Assembly: GCF_000255655.1 (NCBI RefSeq)
Contig: NZ_JH636435.1
Coordinates: forward strand, 2,872,604-2,936,603
Source of the DNA: Schlesneria paludicola DSM 18645
GTDB lineage: Bacteria; Planctomycetota; Planctomycetia; Planctomycetales; Planctomycetaceae
Reading direction: 5' to 3'
DNA length: 64,000 nucleotides
A program made the translations under genes and the position numbers. A model generated the notes under the pieces. It did no database searches and had not been told where the DNA came from. It worked only from the letters and a program-made list of their open reading frames with translations. Positions 8,199 through 16,410 of this stretch are shown in pieces. Numbering within the stretch: the stretch's first letter is position 1; every line of letters begins with the position of its first letter.

Positions 8199-8818
8199 TT
8201 CAACTGTCCCACGAGATCGTTATTACGGCATGATATTAGAGCATGCTATTGAGTGAAATCACAGCATGTCACCATCAGATTTCGTCCCGCATTTCCCAAA
8301 CCCATCCATCGCTTCGTTTCACCTCAAAGCCGACGGATCAGGTGCGCGAGCACACATTCGTTGTCATGCGTTGTCGTAGCGAATATTACAGGCTTTATTA
8401 CGACTTGTTAGTTTTCCTTCCCCCCCCCTGTAAGAGCGGACGGACGATCCGCATCGCACCATGATTGCTTCCTGCCGCCCTTGCAGGGCGGCGAATTCGG
8501 TGGAGTTCGTGACCGAGGGCAGCGATCGAAACGATCGCAACCCTGGGCTTGGACCCGCCCGCTCTGGGGCGGACAATGCCGGAGCGACAGTTCTTCGTTT
8601 CCGAACTTCCGAGTCGGCGAGGTTCATCGTGTGTTGCAGAGGGTTTGAGTTCCGAGGAACACAATCGTGCCCACAATCAAAAGTTGTTCATAATACTTGA
8701 GTCGTCCACAATACTTGGCACATTGTCTGTTTAGACTAAACGGGCGGATTCCCCAAACGGGGACAGGCACCTGGCGGAGCCAGTCCCCGTTTGGGGAGGC
8801 TGCCGTCATATCGCGGGA
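8199..8818. other. Intergenic region with short palindromes
   Basis: No gene is supported. It contains a short palindrome, CCGCCCTTGCAGGGCGG, at 8475-8491, a run of C at 8419-8427, GC-rich imperfect repeats to about 8600, and the compact hairpin repeat at 8751-8796 next to the 3' end of the sulfatase gene. Confidence 0.55.
8751..8796. repeat. GGGGACTGGCTC repeat family, copy 3 (compact hairpin)
   Basis: Perfect 14-bp arms CCCCAAACGGGGAC (8751-8764) and GTCCCCGTTTGGGG (8783-8796) enclose 18 bases. On the minus strand it reads GGGGACTGGCTCCGCC then AGGTGCCTGTCCCC, so both family end motifs are joined with almost no interior. Placed 22 bp past the sulfatase stop, it could also end transcription, but no T run follows. 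Confidence 0.8.
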
Positions 8819-10285
8819 TCAGGGGCTGGCTGCGGGGAATTCTTCGTGGGTGCGAACGCCCTTGCCGGTTTTACCCTGGAGTCGGTCGCCTAAGTCCTCT
8901 CGCATCTGGTCGGCGCGGGACTGGAGCGTGGCCACGATTTCCGGGCGGGATTCGGCCAGATTGTGTTGTTCACCGAGATCATTGGAAAGGTCGTAGAGTT
9001 CCAGTCCGATTTTGCGGCGAACGCCCTTTCCTGGGGCACCGTCGCGTCCCAGTTCGGCCCCTTCAACGCTGCCGACATCATGCGGAAATAGCAGCTTCCA
9101 CGAGCCGAGGCGCATCGCCTGCAACTCACCGTCTCGATAGTAGAAAAAGAAGGCGTCATGCGGATTTTTCGCGGCGGGTTGTGTCAGCAGTGGCCAGATG
9201 TCGTGGCCGTCGATGGGCTGTTCGGGCAGTTTGGTTCCCGTCAGCCCCGCGATGGTCGGAAACCAATCGATCATGATCGCCGGTTCATGGATCACCGTTC
9301 CGGCTGCGATGCGCCCCGGCCAACGCGCGAGGCATGGCACGCGAATTCCCCCCTCGTAGACGGTTCCTTTCGATTCTCGCAACGGGCCGGCCGAACCGCC
9401 GTGATTGCCGTAGATCTTCCATGGGCCATTGTCCGAGGAAAAAATGACCAGCGTGCGTTCGGCAAGTTGATGCTGATCCAATGCAGCGAGGATCTGTCCC
9501 ACCGACCAGTCAATCTCGGCGATGACGTCGGCATACAGCCCCTGCCCCGTCTTGTTTCGAAACTTGTCCGACACGCGAATGGGGACGTGCGGCATCGAAT
9601 GAGGGACATACAACAAGAACGGCCGCTCGCGGTGTTCGGCGATAAACTTCACCGCCCGCTCGGTGTACTGCGTCGTCAGTTGCGATTGATCCGGTGTCGT
9701 GGCGACGACCTTCGTTCCGTCGATCAACGGCAGCGGTGGAAATTGTGTCTTGGGTGGGACCCCGGGGCTGTCTTCGGGAGCGGGACTCATATCGTTCGAG
9801 TACGGCAGTCCCAGATAATCGTCGAAGCCGAAGGTTGTCGGCAGAAAGTTGACGTGGTGTCCCAAATGCCACTTGCCGTAGATCGCCGTCGCATAGTTCT
9901 GTTGTTTGAGCAGTTGAGCCAGCGTCATCTCACGATGACTAAGACCATAATTTTGCCGAGGAGACAATGCCCCCACGATGCTCAAACGGTTCGGGTAACA
10001 ACCGGTCAACAGGGCCGCGCGCGATGCGGAACAGACGGGTTGCGCCGCATAGAAATCGGTGAAACGCGCCCCCTGCTTCGCGAGTTGATCCAGGTGCGGC
10101 GTGACACTCGGTTGCCCGCCATAACAACCGAGATCTCCATATCCCAGGTCGTCCGCGTAGATGATCACGATATTCGGCAGCGACTCGGGTTCGGCGGCCC
10201 AGGAACTGACCGTCAGATTCACAAACAAAAGCCCCAATACCGCCGCACACGCTCGACGAACGCAATTTGGCATTGTGCATCTCAT
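8819..10285 (-). CDS. Exported sulfatase (arylsulfatase A-like)
   Basis: The 488-residue product has a signal peptide (ACAAVLGLLFVNLTVSSWA) and the alkaline phosphatase/sulfatase fold. Metal ligands D45-D46 lie in IIYADDLGYGDLG. The formylglycine motif is C85-S-A-S-R89, so maturation by the formylglycine-generating enzyme is expected. YGKWHLG (K138, H140) and FSSDNGP also fit the active site. Members hydrolyse sulfate esters, in planctomycetes mainly of marine or plant-derived polysaccharides. The substrate cannot be read from sequence. It is transcribed divergently from the DUF1501 gene at 10750, separated by 464 bp. Length is normal for the family. ATG at 10273 is an alternative start. Many sulfatases occur per planctomycete genome. 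Confidence 0.95.
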   Translation of the reverse strand: MRCTMPNCVRRACAAVLGLLFVNLTVSSWAAEPESLPNIVIIYADDLGYGDLGCYGGQPSVTPHLDQLAKQGARFTDFYAAQPVCSASRAALLTGCYPNRLSIVGALSPRQNYGLSHREMTLAQLLKQQNYATAIYGKWHLGHHVNFLPTTFGFDDYLGLPYSNDMSPAPEDSPGVPPKTQFPPLPLIDGTKVVATTPDQSQLTTQYTERAVKFIAEHRERPFLLYVPHSMPHVPIRVSDKFRNKTGQGLYADVIAEIDWSVGQILAALDQHQLAERTLVIFSSDNGPWKIYGNHGGSAGPLRESKGTVYEGGIRVPCLARWPGRIAAGTVIHEPAIMIDWFPTIAGLTGTKLPEQPIDGHDIWPLLTQPAAKNPHDAFFFYYRDGELQAMRLGSWKLLFPHDVGSVEGAELGRDGAPGKGVRRKIGLELYDLSNDLGEQHNLAESRPEIVATLQSRADQMREDLGDRLQGKTGKGVRTHEEFPAASP

Positions 10286-10749
10286 GAAGAACGCTCACTT
10301 TCACTCGACGGAAAAAGGCGATCGCAGACCGTGATCAGAAATCAGACCAGTAACATGCGTTTCCTGGGCAACAACGTCAAACGATGCCCCGGTTCATCGT
10401 TTGACTTCAGGGGCGAAGAGAGGGGGGCAGATCCATTTTTTCGGTTCATTGGAACCCACAGTCCAGAGCCGAACGCGCTCCTTTCCGTCGACGCGGGAAA
10501 ACGAGCCAGTTCCCGCCCTGTGATTGGTCTGTCTATCGATCGAGTTCGTACTGAATGGCCACATCCCCCCAATGCGCGACCTTGTTCTTGTCGGGGCGGG
10601 TGCAATGTCAGTAGAGTAAGACCTGCGCTGCTCGTGTCCCCGCCGCGCGAATTTCGTGGTGGACCAATTCCCGCCACACGCAGATGACGCTCACCCCGCG
10701 ATAGGCAAGAAGACGAACCAGCCCCACCTTGCAGAATGAGGAACGCTTG
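10286..10749. other. Divergent intergenic region, 464 bp
   Basis: It separates the sulfatase gene (minus) from the DUF1501 gene (plus). Open frames crossing it continue antisense through DUF1501 and lack family features. No clear promoter, riboswitch or palindrome was recognised. Confidence 0.45.
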
Positions 10750-12132
10750 ATGGCTCCCGCCCAGCCTCATCGAATGGTTTGCTCTGGCCCCATGAGCCGG
10801 CGTGACGTCATGCGGATCGGCGCACTGGGTCTGGGCGGCCTGAGTCTCGCCGATCTTTTGGCGGCGGAATCGGCATCGGGCACTCGTCGCCCCGACACGT
10901 CTGTGATCTTGTTCTGGATGTGGGGTGGACCCAGCCAGCTCGAAACCTGGGACATGAAACCGAATGCTCCCTCGGAATACCGGGGACCGTTCCGACCCAT
11001 CTCGACGACAGTGCCGGGAATGGACATCTGCGAGATCTTTCCGCGACAGGCACAGAATGCCCATCGATTTTCGCTGGTCCGGTCGCTGCATCACGAGATG
11101 TCTGCCCACAACGATGGATCGATTGAGCTGCTGACGGGAAAGACGCCCGATCGCCCCGACCCCACATCCACAGCACGTTCGCTACACCCCGACTTTGGCA
11201 TGATCACCAGCCGCCTGCGTCCGGCCCCGGCGGACGGGATGCCGCAATACATCGGCATTCCGACCAAGCCGTTCATGACCGACACCACGTACCTTGGACT
11301 GAACTGCAATGCGTATGTGACGGGCGATCCGTCCGTGGCCAATTTTCGCCCGCCGAATCTCAGCCTTGATCTGGGTATGGACGCCTCGCGGCTCGGTGAT
11401 CGCCGCGGGTTGGTCGGACAGCTTGATCGTCTGCAGCGGCAGCGCGAGATCCAAGGTATGTTCGATGGGCACGACCGCATCCGCGATCACGCATTTCAGC
11501 TCTTGACTAGCAACTCCGTCGCGCGGGCGTTCGATCTCGAAGCGGAAACCCCGCAGACACGAGACAAATACGGCCGCACGTTATGGGGACAGAGTTGCCT
11601 GCTGGCACGACGGCTGGCGGAAGCGGGTTCGGCGGTGATCACGATCGACGCCCTGGCTCCGAAGCCGGGAATGCCGGTTTACTTCAGTTGGGACGACCAT
11701 GTGAACCCGCTGAACGGTTGGGATCTGGCCCCGGGCATGATGCTTCGGGCAACGGACATGGACCCTGCCCTGTCGGCTCTGATCGAAGACATTTACGAAC
11801 GGGGACTGGATCAAAAAATCATGGTCGTCGCGATGGGCGAATTTGGTCGCACACCGCGCCTGTCGCACGCAGGCGGACTGACGGGGCGCGATCATTGGCC
11901 GCAGGCCCAATCCGCGTTGATTTCAGGCGGAGGTTTGCGGATGGGACAAGTCGTCGGAGCCACCAATTCGAAAGCAGAATACCCGACCGAGCGGCCTTAT
12001 ACGCCTCAGGATTTGCTGGCGACGATCTATCAACATCTTGGGATTGATCCTCGGCAATCGTTGATCGATTTTTCCGGCCGCCCGATTCCAATCCTGCCTG
12101 GCGGTTCTCCCATTCGGGAACTTCTCTCATAA
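10750..12132 (+). CDS. DUF1501 family exported protein
   Basis: From ATG 10750 (AGGA eight bases upstream) the product has 460 residues. A Tat-type signal is present: MSRRDVMRIGALGLGGLSLADLL. The DUF1501 core follows: VILFWMWGGPSQLETWDMKP, FSLVRSLHHE, GRTLWGQSCLLARRLAEAGS, MGEFGRTPRLSHAGG and GRDHWP. DUF1501 belongs to the alkaline phosphatase-like superfamily. It is typically encoded beside cytochrome/DUF1549/DUF1553 proteins in planctomycetes. Its substrate is not established. This copy has no such partner next door. It is followed 129 bp later by a lipoprotein gene on the same strand. The TTG at 10729 is an upstream in-frame start that I consider less likely. Confidence 0.93.
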   Translation: MAPAQPHRMVCSGPMSRRDVMRIGALGLGGLSLADLLAAESASGTRRPDTSVILFWMWGGPSQLETWDMKPNAPSEYRGPFRPISTTVPGMDICEIFPRQAQNAHRFSLVRSLHHEMSAHNDGSIELLTGKTPDRPDPTSTARSLHPDFGMITSRLRPAPADGMPQYIGIPTKPFMTDTTYLGLNCNAYVTGDPSVANFRPPNLSLDLGMDASRLGDRRGLVGQLDRLQRQREIQGMFDGHDRIRDHAFQLLTSNSVARAFDLEAETPQTRDKYGRTLWGQSCLLARRLAEAGSAVITIDALAPKPGMPVYFSWDDHVNPLNGWDLAPGMMLRATDMDPALSALIEDIYERGLDQKIMVVAMGEFGRTPRLSHAGGLTGRDHWPQAQSALISGGGLRMGQVVGATNSKAEYPTERPYTPQDLLATIYQHLGIDPRQSLIDFSGRPIPILPGGSPIRELLS

Positions 12133-12261
12133 TTGGCTCGCCTGCTCGAGTCCGATGTGTGAGCGTTCGTCCCGACGGCCAGGCTTCGGAGCTCCGTGAC
12201 GCGGTTGACGCAGCCTCACCTTTGAACCTGATTGCCAAAACTCACCCGCAAGGAATATGAG

Positions 12262-13116
12262 ATGTTGTTTATTGAGCGTCACCGCTCAGCCTGCTGTTTG
12301 CTTGCCGTGATCGCCCTGACGGGTTGCGACGGCCTTTCGAGTCCCTCCTCTTCAACGCCGAAGACGACGTCCTACACTCCGAAGGCTCCGATCTCTCCTG
12401 CCGACGTGACGGTCTCGATGCCCCAATTGCACGCGGATCTGGTCGCGGGTGTCGAGCAGATGCAAAAGAAATACGCTGGGAAGAGTGTTGAACTGAGCGG
12501 AGGAACCATCATCGGCTTTGGCTCAAAATCGACCGCGCCGGACCTCGCGACGTATGTCGACACCGTCAACATCTGGGAGCGGGTGGGTGGTTCCGAATTT
12601 GGTGTCGAATGTGAAATGAAAACGTCGCGTCCGTGGAAGTATCTCGCTCCTGGCCAATCGATTCGCGTGCAAGGAATCGGTCAGCCGAAAGACGAAGCGT
12701 ACCAGCCCGAATTGCTGACGCCTCAATTGACGCTGCAACAGGCCGAACTGGTCGAGTCGCTGCCGCTGAATCGTCCCGTTCCGTCCGTGACTGCGGACGA
12801 CCTTGTCCGGCAGTTCCGGAAGAACCCTCAAGAGACCAAGACGAAGTACAACGGAAGGTCGCTGATCATCCAAGGCAATATCGAAAGTGTTGGAAAGCCG
12901 CTGATCGAAGCCAGCCAACCGTTCTTGATGCTGAAATCACCCCAGGCGGACATCGCGGTGAAGTGCAGCAGCGGAGTTCCACAGTCGCATCCGTATTGGG
13001 TTGAAATCCAGGCCAAGCCGATCGGTGCCCCGATCACGCTGTTCGTGGAATCCACGGAAATCCTGGTTCGCGAAAAGCAGATCTCACTGTTTAATGTTTA
13101 CGAAATGCCCGAGTAA
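12262..13116 (+). CDS. Lipoprotein with two OB-fold-like (tRNA_anti-like) domains
   Basis: The ATG at 12262 is chosen because AAGGAA stands seven bases upstream and it places a signal peptide with a lipobox (LLAVIALTGC) at the N terminus. A Ser/Thr/Pro-rich linker follows (SSPSSSTPKTTSYTPKAP). Two similar halves then come, each with a KYxGxxxxxxG pattern: QKKYAGKSVELSGGTIIG, and TKYNGRSLIIQGNIESVG. Both are followed by beta-rich segments ending in a ligand-binding-like loop (GVECEM, IAVKCS). This is the plan of tRNA_anti-like OB folds found in many bacterial lipoproteins. The molecular role is unknown. It may be co-transcribed with the upstream DUF1501 gene and the downstream M19 peptidase. 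Confidence 0.75.
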   Translation: MLFIERHRSACCLLAVIALTGCDGLSSPSSSTPKTTSYTPKAPISPADVTVSMPQLHADLVAGVEQMQKKYAGKSVELSGGTIIGFGSKSTAPDLATYVDTVNIWERVGGSEFGVECEMKTSRPWKYLAPGQSIRVQGIGQPKDEAYQPELLTPQLTLQQAELVESLPLNRPVPSVTADDLVRQFRKNPQETKTKYNGRSLIIQGNIESVGKPLIEASQPFLMLKSPQADIAVKCSSGVPQSHPYWVEIQAKPIGAPITLFVESTEILVREKQISLFNVYEMPE

Positions 13117-13183
13117 TCCTGAGAGAATGCTGCCAGCCACGCCCTCCCCCCCGATCATCACCATAGTGGGAAAAGGAGTTCCA

Positions 13184-14416
13184 ATGAAATCGAGAAATCT
13201 CTGTGGATGGCCAATCTTCGGCTTGATTATCGTGTGTTACACGAACAGTGCCGCCCTTCTTGCGGCGGACCGTCCACCCGTTGTTGTCACGGACGAGGCG
13301 AAAAAGGTGCACGCGGCCGGCTTCATCTTCGATGGTCACAATGACCTGCCCTGGGCTCTTCGCAGCGACTTTTCGTCGTCATTCGATCAGGCCGATCTCG
13401 TCAACCATGTCGCAAAGCTGCAGACCGACATTCCTCGCTTGCGACAAGGAAACGTCGGTGCCCAGTTCTGGTCGGTGTACGTTCCCGCAGAAACCGGGAA
13501 GGATGGAACGGCCTTCGCGAAGACGATCGAACAAATTGAACTTGTCCGGTCAATGATCAAGCGGTATCCCGAGACCTTTGAGCAGGCACGAACCGTCAGT
13601 GACATCGAACGCATCCGCGCGGCGGGCAAGATCGCCTCATTGATCGGAGTCGAAGGCGGCCACTGTATTGAAGACTCGATCGCGAACTTGCATCGGCTGC
13701 ATGCCATGGGCGCCGGCTATATGACGCTGACTCATTCGGACACCTTGTCCTGGGTCGACGCGGCCACTGACGAAGCGGTTCATGGGGGATTAACACCCTT
13801 TGGCGAGGAAATCGTCCGCGAGATGAACAACCTCGGAATGCTGGTGGATTTGTCTCACGTCTCGGCCGAGACGATGCGTGACGCGATGCGCGTGAGCAAA
13901 GCCCCCGTGATCTTTTCGCACTCGTCTGCGCGAGCCATTGCCGATCATCCACGGAACGTCCCCGACGACATCCTGCGGCTCGTCAAAGAGAATGGCGGGG
14001 TCGTCATGATCAATTTCTATTCGGGGTTCGTGCATCCCGAATCCGCACGCCGGCGGGCGGGCATGTTTCGCGTCAGTCGCGAATTGCACGCGCGGTTCCC
14101 CAAAGAATCTGACTACAAGCTCGCCCGGAAGAAATGGGAAGCTGAAAATCCCATCGAACGCGGCGACGTTCATGATGTCGTCGACCATATTGACCATGTG
14201 GTCAAAATCGCCGGGATCGATCATGTCGGAATCGGTTCAGATTTTGACGGCATCGATCTGCTGCCCCGTCAATTGGACGACGTGTCGACGTATCCCGTGA
14301 TCACGCAGGAGCTGCTCAATCGAGGCTACACCGCGGCACAGATTCATCAGGTGATGAGCGGCAATATCCTGCGTGTGATGCGTCAGGCCGAGAAAGTCGC
14401 CGCCCCAAAACCGTAA
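13184..14416 (+). CDS. Exported membrane dipeptidase (peptidase family M19)
   Basis: The start is ATG 13184, with AAAAGGAG six bases upstream; this gives 410 residues and a signal peptide (IFGLIIVCYTNSAALLAA). The M19/renal dipeptidase metal-centre motifs are all present: FDGHNDLPW (H52, D54), GVEGGHCIED, LTHSD, LVDLSHVS, VIFSHSSAR and the final HVGIGSDFDG. Members cleave dipeptides, including those with D-residues, using two zinc ions. Such enzymes act outside the cytoplasm on peptides from proteins or peptidoglycan. The length is usual. A 67-bp gap from the lipoprotein gene suggests possible co-transcription but no functional link is evident. Confidence 0.95.
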   Translation: MKSRNLCGWPIFGLIIVCYTNSAALLAADRPPVVVTDEAKKVHAAGFIFDGHNDLPWALRSDFSSSFDQADLVNHVAKLQTDIPRLRQGNVGAQFWSVYVPAETGKDGTAFAKTIEQIELVRSMIKRYPETFEQARTVSDIERIRAAGKIASLIGVEGGHCIEDSIANLHRLHAMGAGYMTLTHSDTLSWVDAATDEAVHGGLTPFGEEIVREMNNLGMLVDLSHVSAETMRDAMRVSKAPVIFSHSSARAIADHPRNVPDDILRLVKENGGVVMINFYSGFVHPESARRRAGMFRVSRELHARFPKESDYKLARKKWEAENPIERGDVHDVVDHIDHVVKIAGIDHVGIGSDFDGIDLLPRQLDDVSTYPVITQELLNRGYTAAQIHQVMSGNILRVMRQAEKVAAPKP

Positions 14417-14591
14417 CGCAGGATGTCGTGTCATACCGAAATCTTGGTGGCGCCCGGGTTGGACGCCGCGTTCGATGCGCAAAATGAAGGTGGCGGCCGC
14501 AGAAAGCCTGTCGTCTTGAAATCACGGTTGGGGCGACTATGCTGGTCGTGCTCAACGTGCTTAATTTCCCATATCGCCCCCGGAGTGACTG

Positions 14592-15494
14592 ATGCCCCGC
14601 TTGATGCTGAGCTGCCTGATCCTTTCCGCCCTCGTGTGCCTGCCGCTGCACGCAGACGAACCCAAGACGATTTCCGTTGGCCAAAGCCCCGAAAGTGCCT
14701 GTCGTGGCTTCGACAATAAACTGTATGTGACGATGATCAACGGTGACGTTCTGGGTGACGGCACCGTCGTCGTGATCGATGGCGACAAAGCGACCGAATT
14801 CGCCAAAGGGCTGAACGCCCCGAAGGGGATCGCGTTTGTCGGAGATTATCTGGTCACGGCCGACGAAACGACGATGTGGAAGATCGACAAGAAGGGCACG
14901 GTCACCAAGCTGGCCGACGCCAAAGATTTTCCGAATCCGATCGAATTCCTGAACGACGTTGTCGCGAGCAAAGACGGAAGCAGCGTCTATGTTTCGGACA
15001 TGAGCACCCCGGGCCCGATGTTCGAGGCCGATCGCAAGCTGTGGGCCACGGATAGCCCTCAAGGGAAAGACCTGCCCCGAAAAGGCTGTATCTACAAGGT
15101 CACGCTCGGCGGCAAAGTGAGTGTCGCCGTCCCCGCGGGCAACGAGAAAATTCGGTTTCCGAATGGAGTCACCGTCGATGAAAGCGAAGCCCAGGATCAC
15201 TTGTACGTGGGCGATTTCTTCTCGGGCGAAATTGTCTCGTACGAAGCGGGGAAGTACACGACCGTCGCCACCGGCATGCGGGGCATTGATGGCCTGACCG
15301 TCACAAAAGACGCGTTCTATGCTTCCAGTTGGACGCAGGGCAAAGTCTGGAAAGTGGATCGCAAGACCCAGGAACTGACCGTCATTCTGGACGGTTTGAA
15401 ATCCGCCGCCGACTTCTACTACGACGCCAAACAGAAACAGCTCGTCGTGCCTGACATGCTGAGCGGCACGTTGGTGTTCCTGCCGATCAAGTGA
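14592..15494 (+). CDS. Exported SMP-30/gluconolactonase-like beta-propeller protein
   Basis: This 300-residue protein starts with a signal peptide (LMLSCLILSALVCLPLHA). It is built of repeated four-strand blades, such as GIAFVGDYLVTADETTMWKI, NDVVASKDGSSVYVSDM, FPNGVTVDESEAQDHLYVGD and GIDGLTVTKDAFYASSW. The NGVTVD and EFLNDVVAS segments match the metal-site neighbourhood of SMP-30/gluconolactonase/LRE-like propellers. Those enzymes hydrolyse lactones. Whether this exported relative is catalytic is not clear, so the call is at fold level. A strong hairpin at 15535-15585 follows its stop and probably ends the transcript. Confidence 0.82.
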   Translation: MPRLMLSCLILSALVCLPLHADEPKTISVGQSPESACRGFDNKLYVTMINGDVLGDGTVVVIDGDKATEFAKGLNAPKGIAFVGDYLVTADETTMWKIDKKGTVTKLADAKDFPNPIEFLNDVVASKDGSSVYVSDMSTPGPMFEADRKLWATDSPQGKDLPRKGCIYKVTLGGKVSVAVPAGNEKIRFPNGVTVDESEAQDHLYVGDFFSGEIVSYEAGKYTTVATGMRGIDGLTVTKDAFYASSWTQGKVWKVDRKTQELTVILDGLKSAADFYYDAKQKQLVVPDMLSGTLVFLPIK

Positions 15495-15534
15495 CGTTTG
15501 GATCGCGTCGAATCAGCGGACAAGACGGAATAAC

Positions 15535-15585
15535 AAGGGCAGCGAAACGCTTACCGCAAACAGGACAAGCGTTATCGCTGCCCTT
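15535..15585. terminator. Bidirectional hairpin terminator between convergent genes
   Basis: Left arm 15535-15552 (AAGGGCAGCGAAACGCTT) pairs with 15567-15585 with a single one-base bulge, an 18-bp stem around a 14-base loop. It sits between the SMP-30-like gene (ends 15494) and the tetR gene. The right arm contains the tetR stop codon (15572-15574), so part of the stem is translated. Confidence 0.75.
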
Positions 15586-16228
15586 CGCTTATGGCGGCCA
15601 CTTCCATACCGGCTTCATGAACCGCGGGCGCGGCGCCCCGTTCCAGCATGGCGATCGCACTCCGCAAGAACGCGTCGTCGTCCATGCCCTCGGGGAACAG
15701 CATCTCGTTCAGTGCCCGATTCTCAAACCACGAGAACAAGAGCCCTTCGAGCATGACCCCCAGCGAGCGGGCATCAATGTCCGTCCGAACATGCCCCTGT
15801 TGCTGCGCGAACTCAATTCGCTGCACCATCGCTCGTCGCAGATTCTCGCAACCGGTGACCAGCTCGTGTTTCCCTTCCAGGCGAGCCCATCCGATCATCC
15901 GAATCTGCAATCGGTTCTCTTGCAGGAAGGTGAACAAACGATGCATCTCGCACGAGAAGTCGACGGGCTGATCCGTCACATGCGCCGCTTCTGGAAATCG
16001 CGCGGCGTACGCCTCGACCGCGCGGCGTAGCGCGGCCGCGTACAGTCCATCCTTGTGCTCGAAGTGATATTGGATCAGTGGCTGCGACACTCCAGATGCA
16101 TCTGCGATGTCACGCATCGAAGTTCCCACGAACCCTCGCTCAGCAAAGAGTCTCTCTGCTGCATCGAGAACCAACCGCTTGGTTCTTTCGGCGTTGCGAG
16201 TCCGTGTGTGTTCTTCGTGCAAAGTCAT
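15572..16228 (-). CDS. TetR family repressor of the adjacent RND efflux operon
   Basis: The 218-residue protein has a canonical TetR N terminus. The helix-turn-helix lies at about 37-57 (TSMRDIADASGVSQPLIQYHF), preceded by ILDAAERLFAERGF-like helix 1 (VLDAAERLFAERGFVG). The C-terminal ligand/dimer domain fits the CecR/YbiH-like group by layout, with the RLQIRMIGWARLEGK helix. It is divergent from the efflux genes starting at 16411. A perfect palindrome, ACTGATCGATCAGT, lies at 16375-16388 just after the -10 of the efflux promoter, so repression relieved by a small ligand is the likely mode. The inducer is unknown. The gene's last codons form one arm of the terminator. Confidence 0.93.
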   Translation of the reverse strand: MTLHEEHTRTRNAERTKRLVLDAAERLFAERGFVGTSMRDIADASGVSQPLIQYHFEHKDGLYAAALRRAVEAYAARFPEAAHVTDQPVDFSCEMHRLFTFLQENRLQIRMIGWARLEGKHELVTGCENLRRAMVQRIEFAQQQGHVRTDIDARSLGVMLEGLLFSWFENRALNEMLFPEGMDDDAFLRSAIAMLERGAAPAVHEAGMEVAAISEGQR

Positions 16229-16343
16229 GTCCGCTCCCCCGCCTGTGGGTTGCAGGTCATTGTTTGGATTGGGGTTATGTTCTGATGTGGAGTCATCAAG
16301 CTAAACAAATTTGCAGATTGTTGGTCAAACGATCAATACGGAA

Positions 16344-16388
16344 TTGACGGAAATGTCACTATATCCTACTATTTACTGATCGATCAGT
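16344..16388 (+). promoter_or_regulatory. Efflux operon promoter with TetR operator
   Basis: A -35 box TTGACG (16344-16349) and a -10 box TACTAT (16367-16372) are separated by 17 bp. A perfect 14-bp palindrome, ACTGATCGATCAGT (16375-16388), lies two bases after the -10, over the expected transcription start. This is the classic position for a TetR-family operator. GGAGG at 16401-16405 is the ribosome binding site of the next gene. Confidence 0.82.
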
Positions 16389-16410
16389 CAATTATCTGTC
16401 GGAGGTTGTG

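Noticed and set aside
9158-10687. Long plus-strand open frame (509 codons) opposite the sulfatase
   Set aside because: It is antisense to a gene with all sulfatase motifs, and its translation is Arg-rich without domains.
10342-11109. Minus-strand open frame reaching from the sulfatase upstream region into DUF1501
   Set aside because: Two thirds of it are antisense to DUF1501 and there is no recognisable domain.
14316-15200. Minus-strand open frame (294 codons) opposite the SMP-30-like gene
   Set aside because: The plus-strand gene has a signal peptide and propeller repeats; the minus frame has neither domain nor ribosome binding site.
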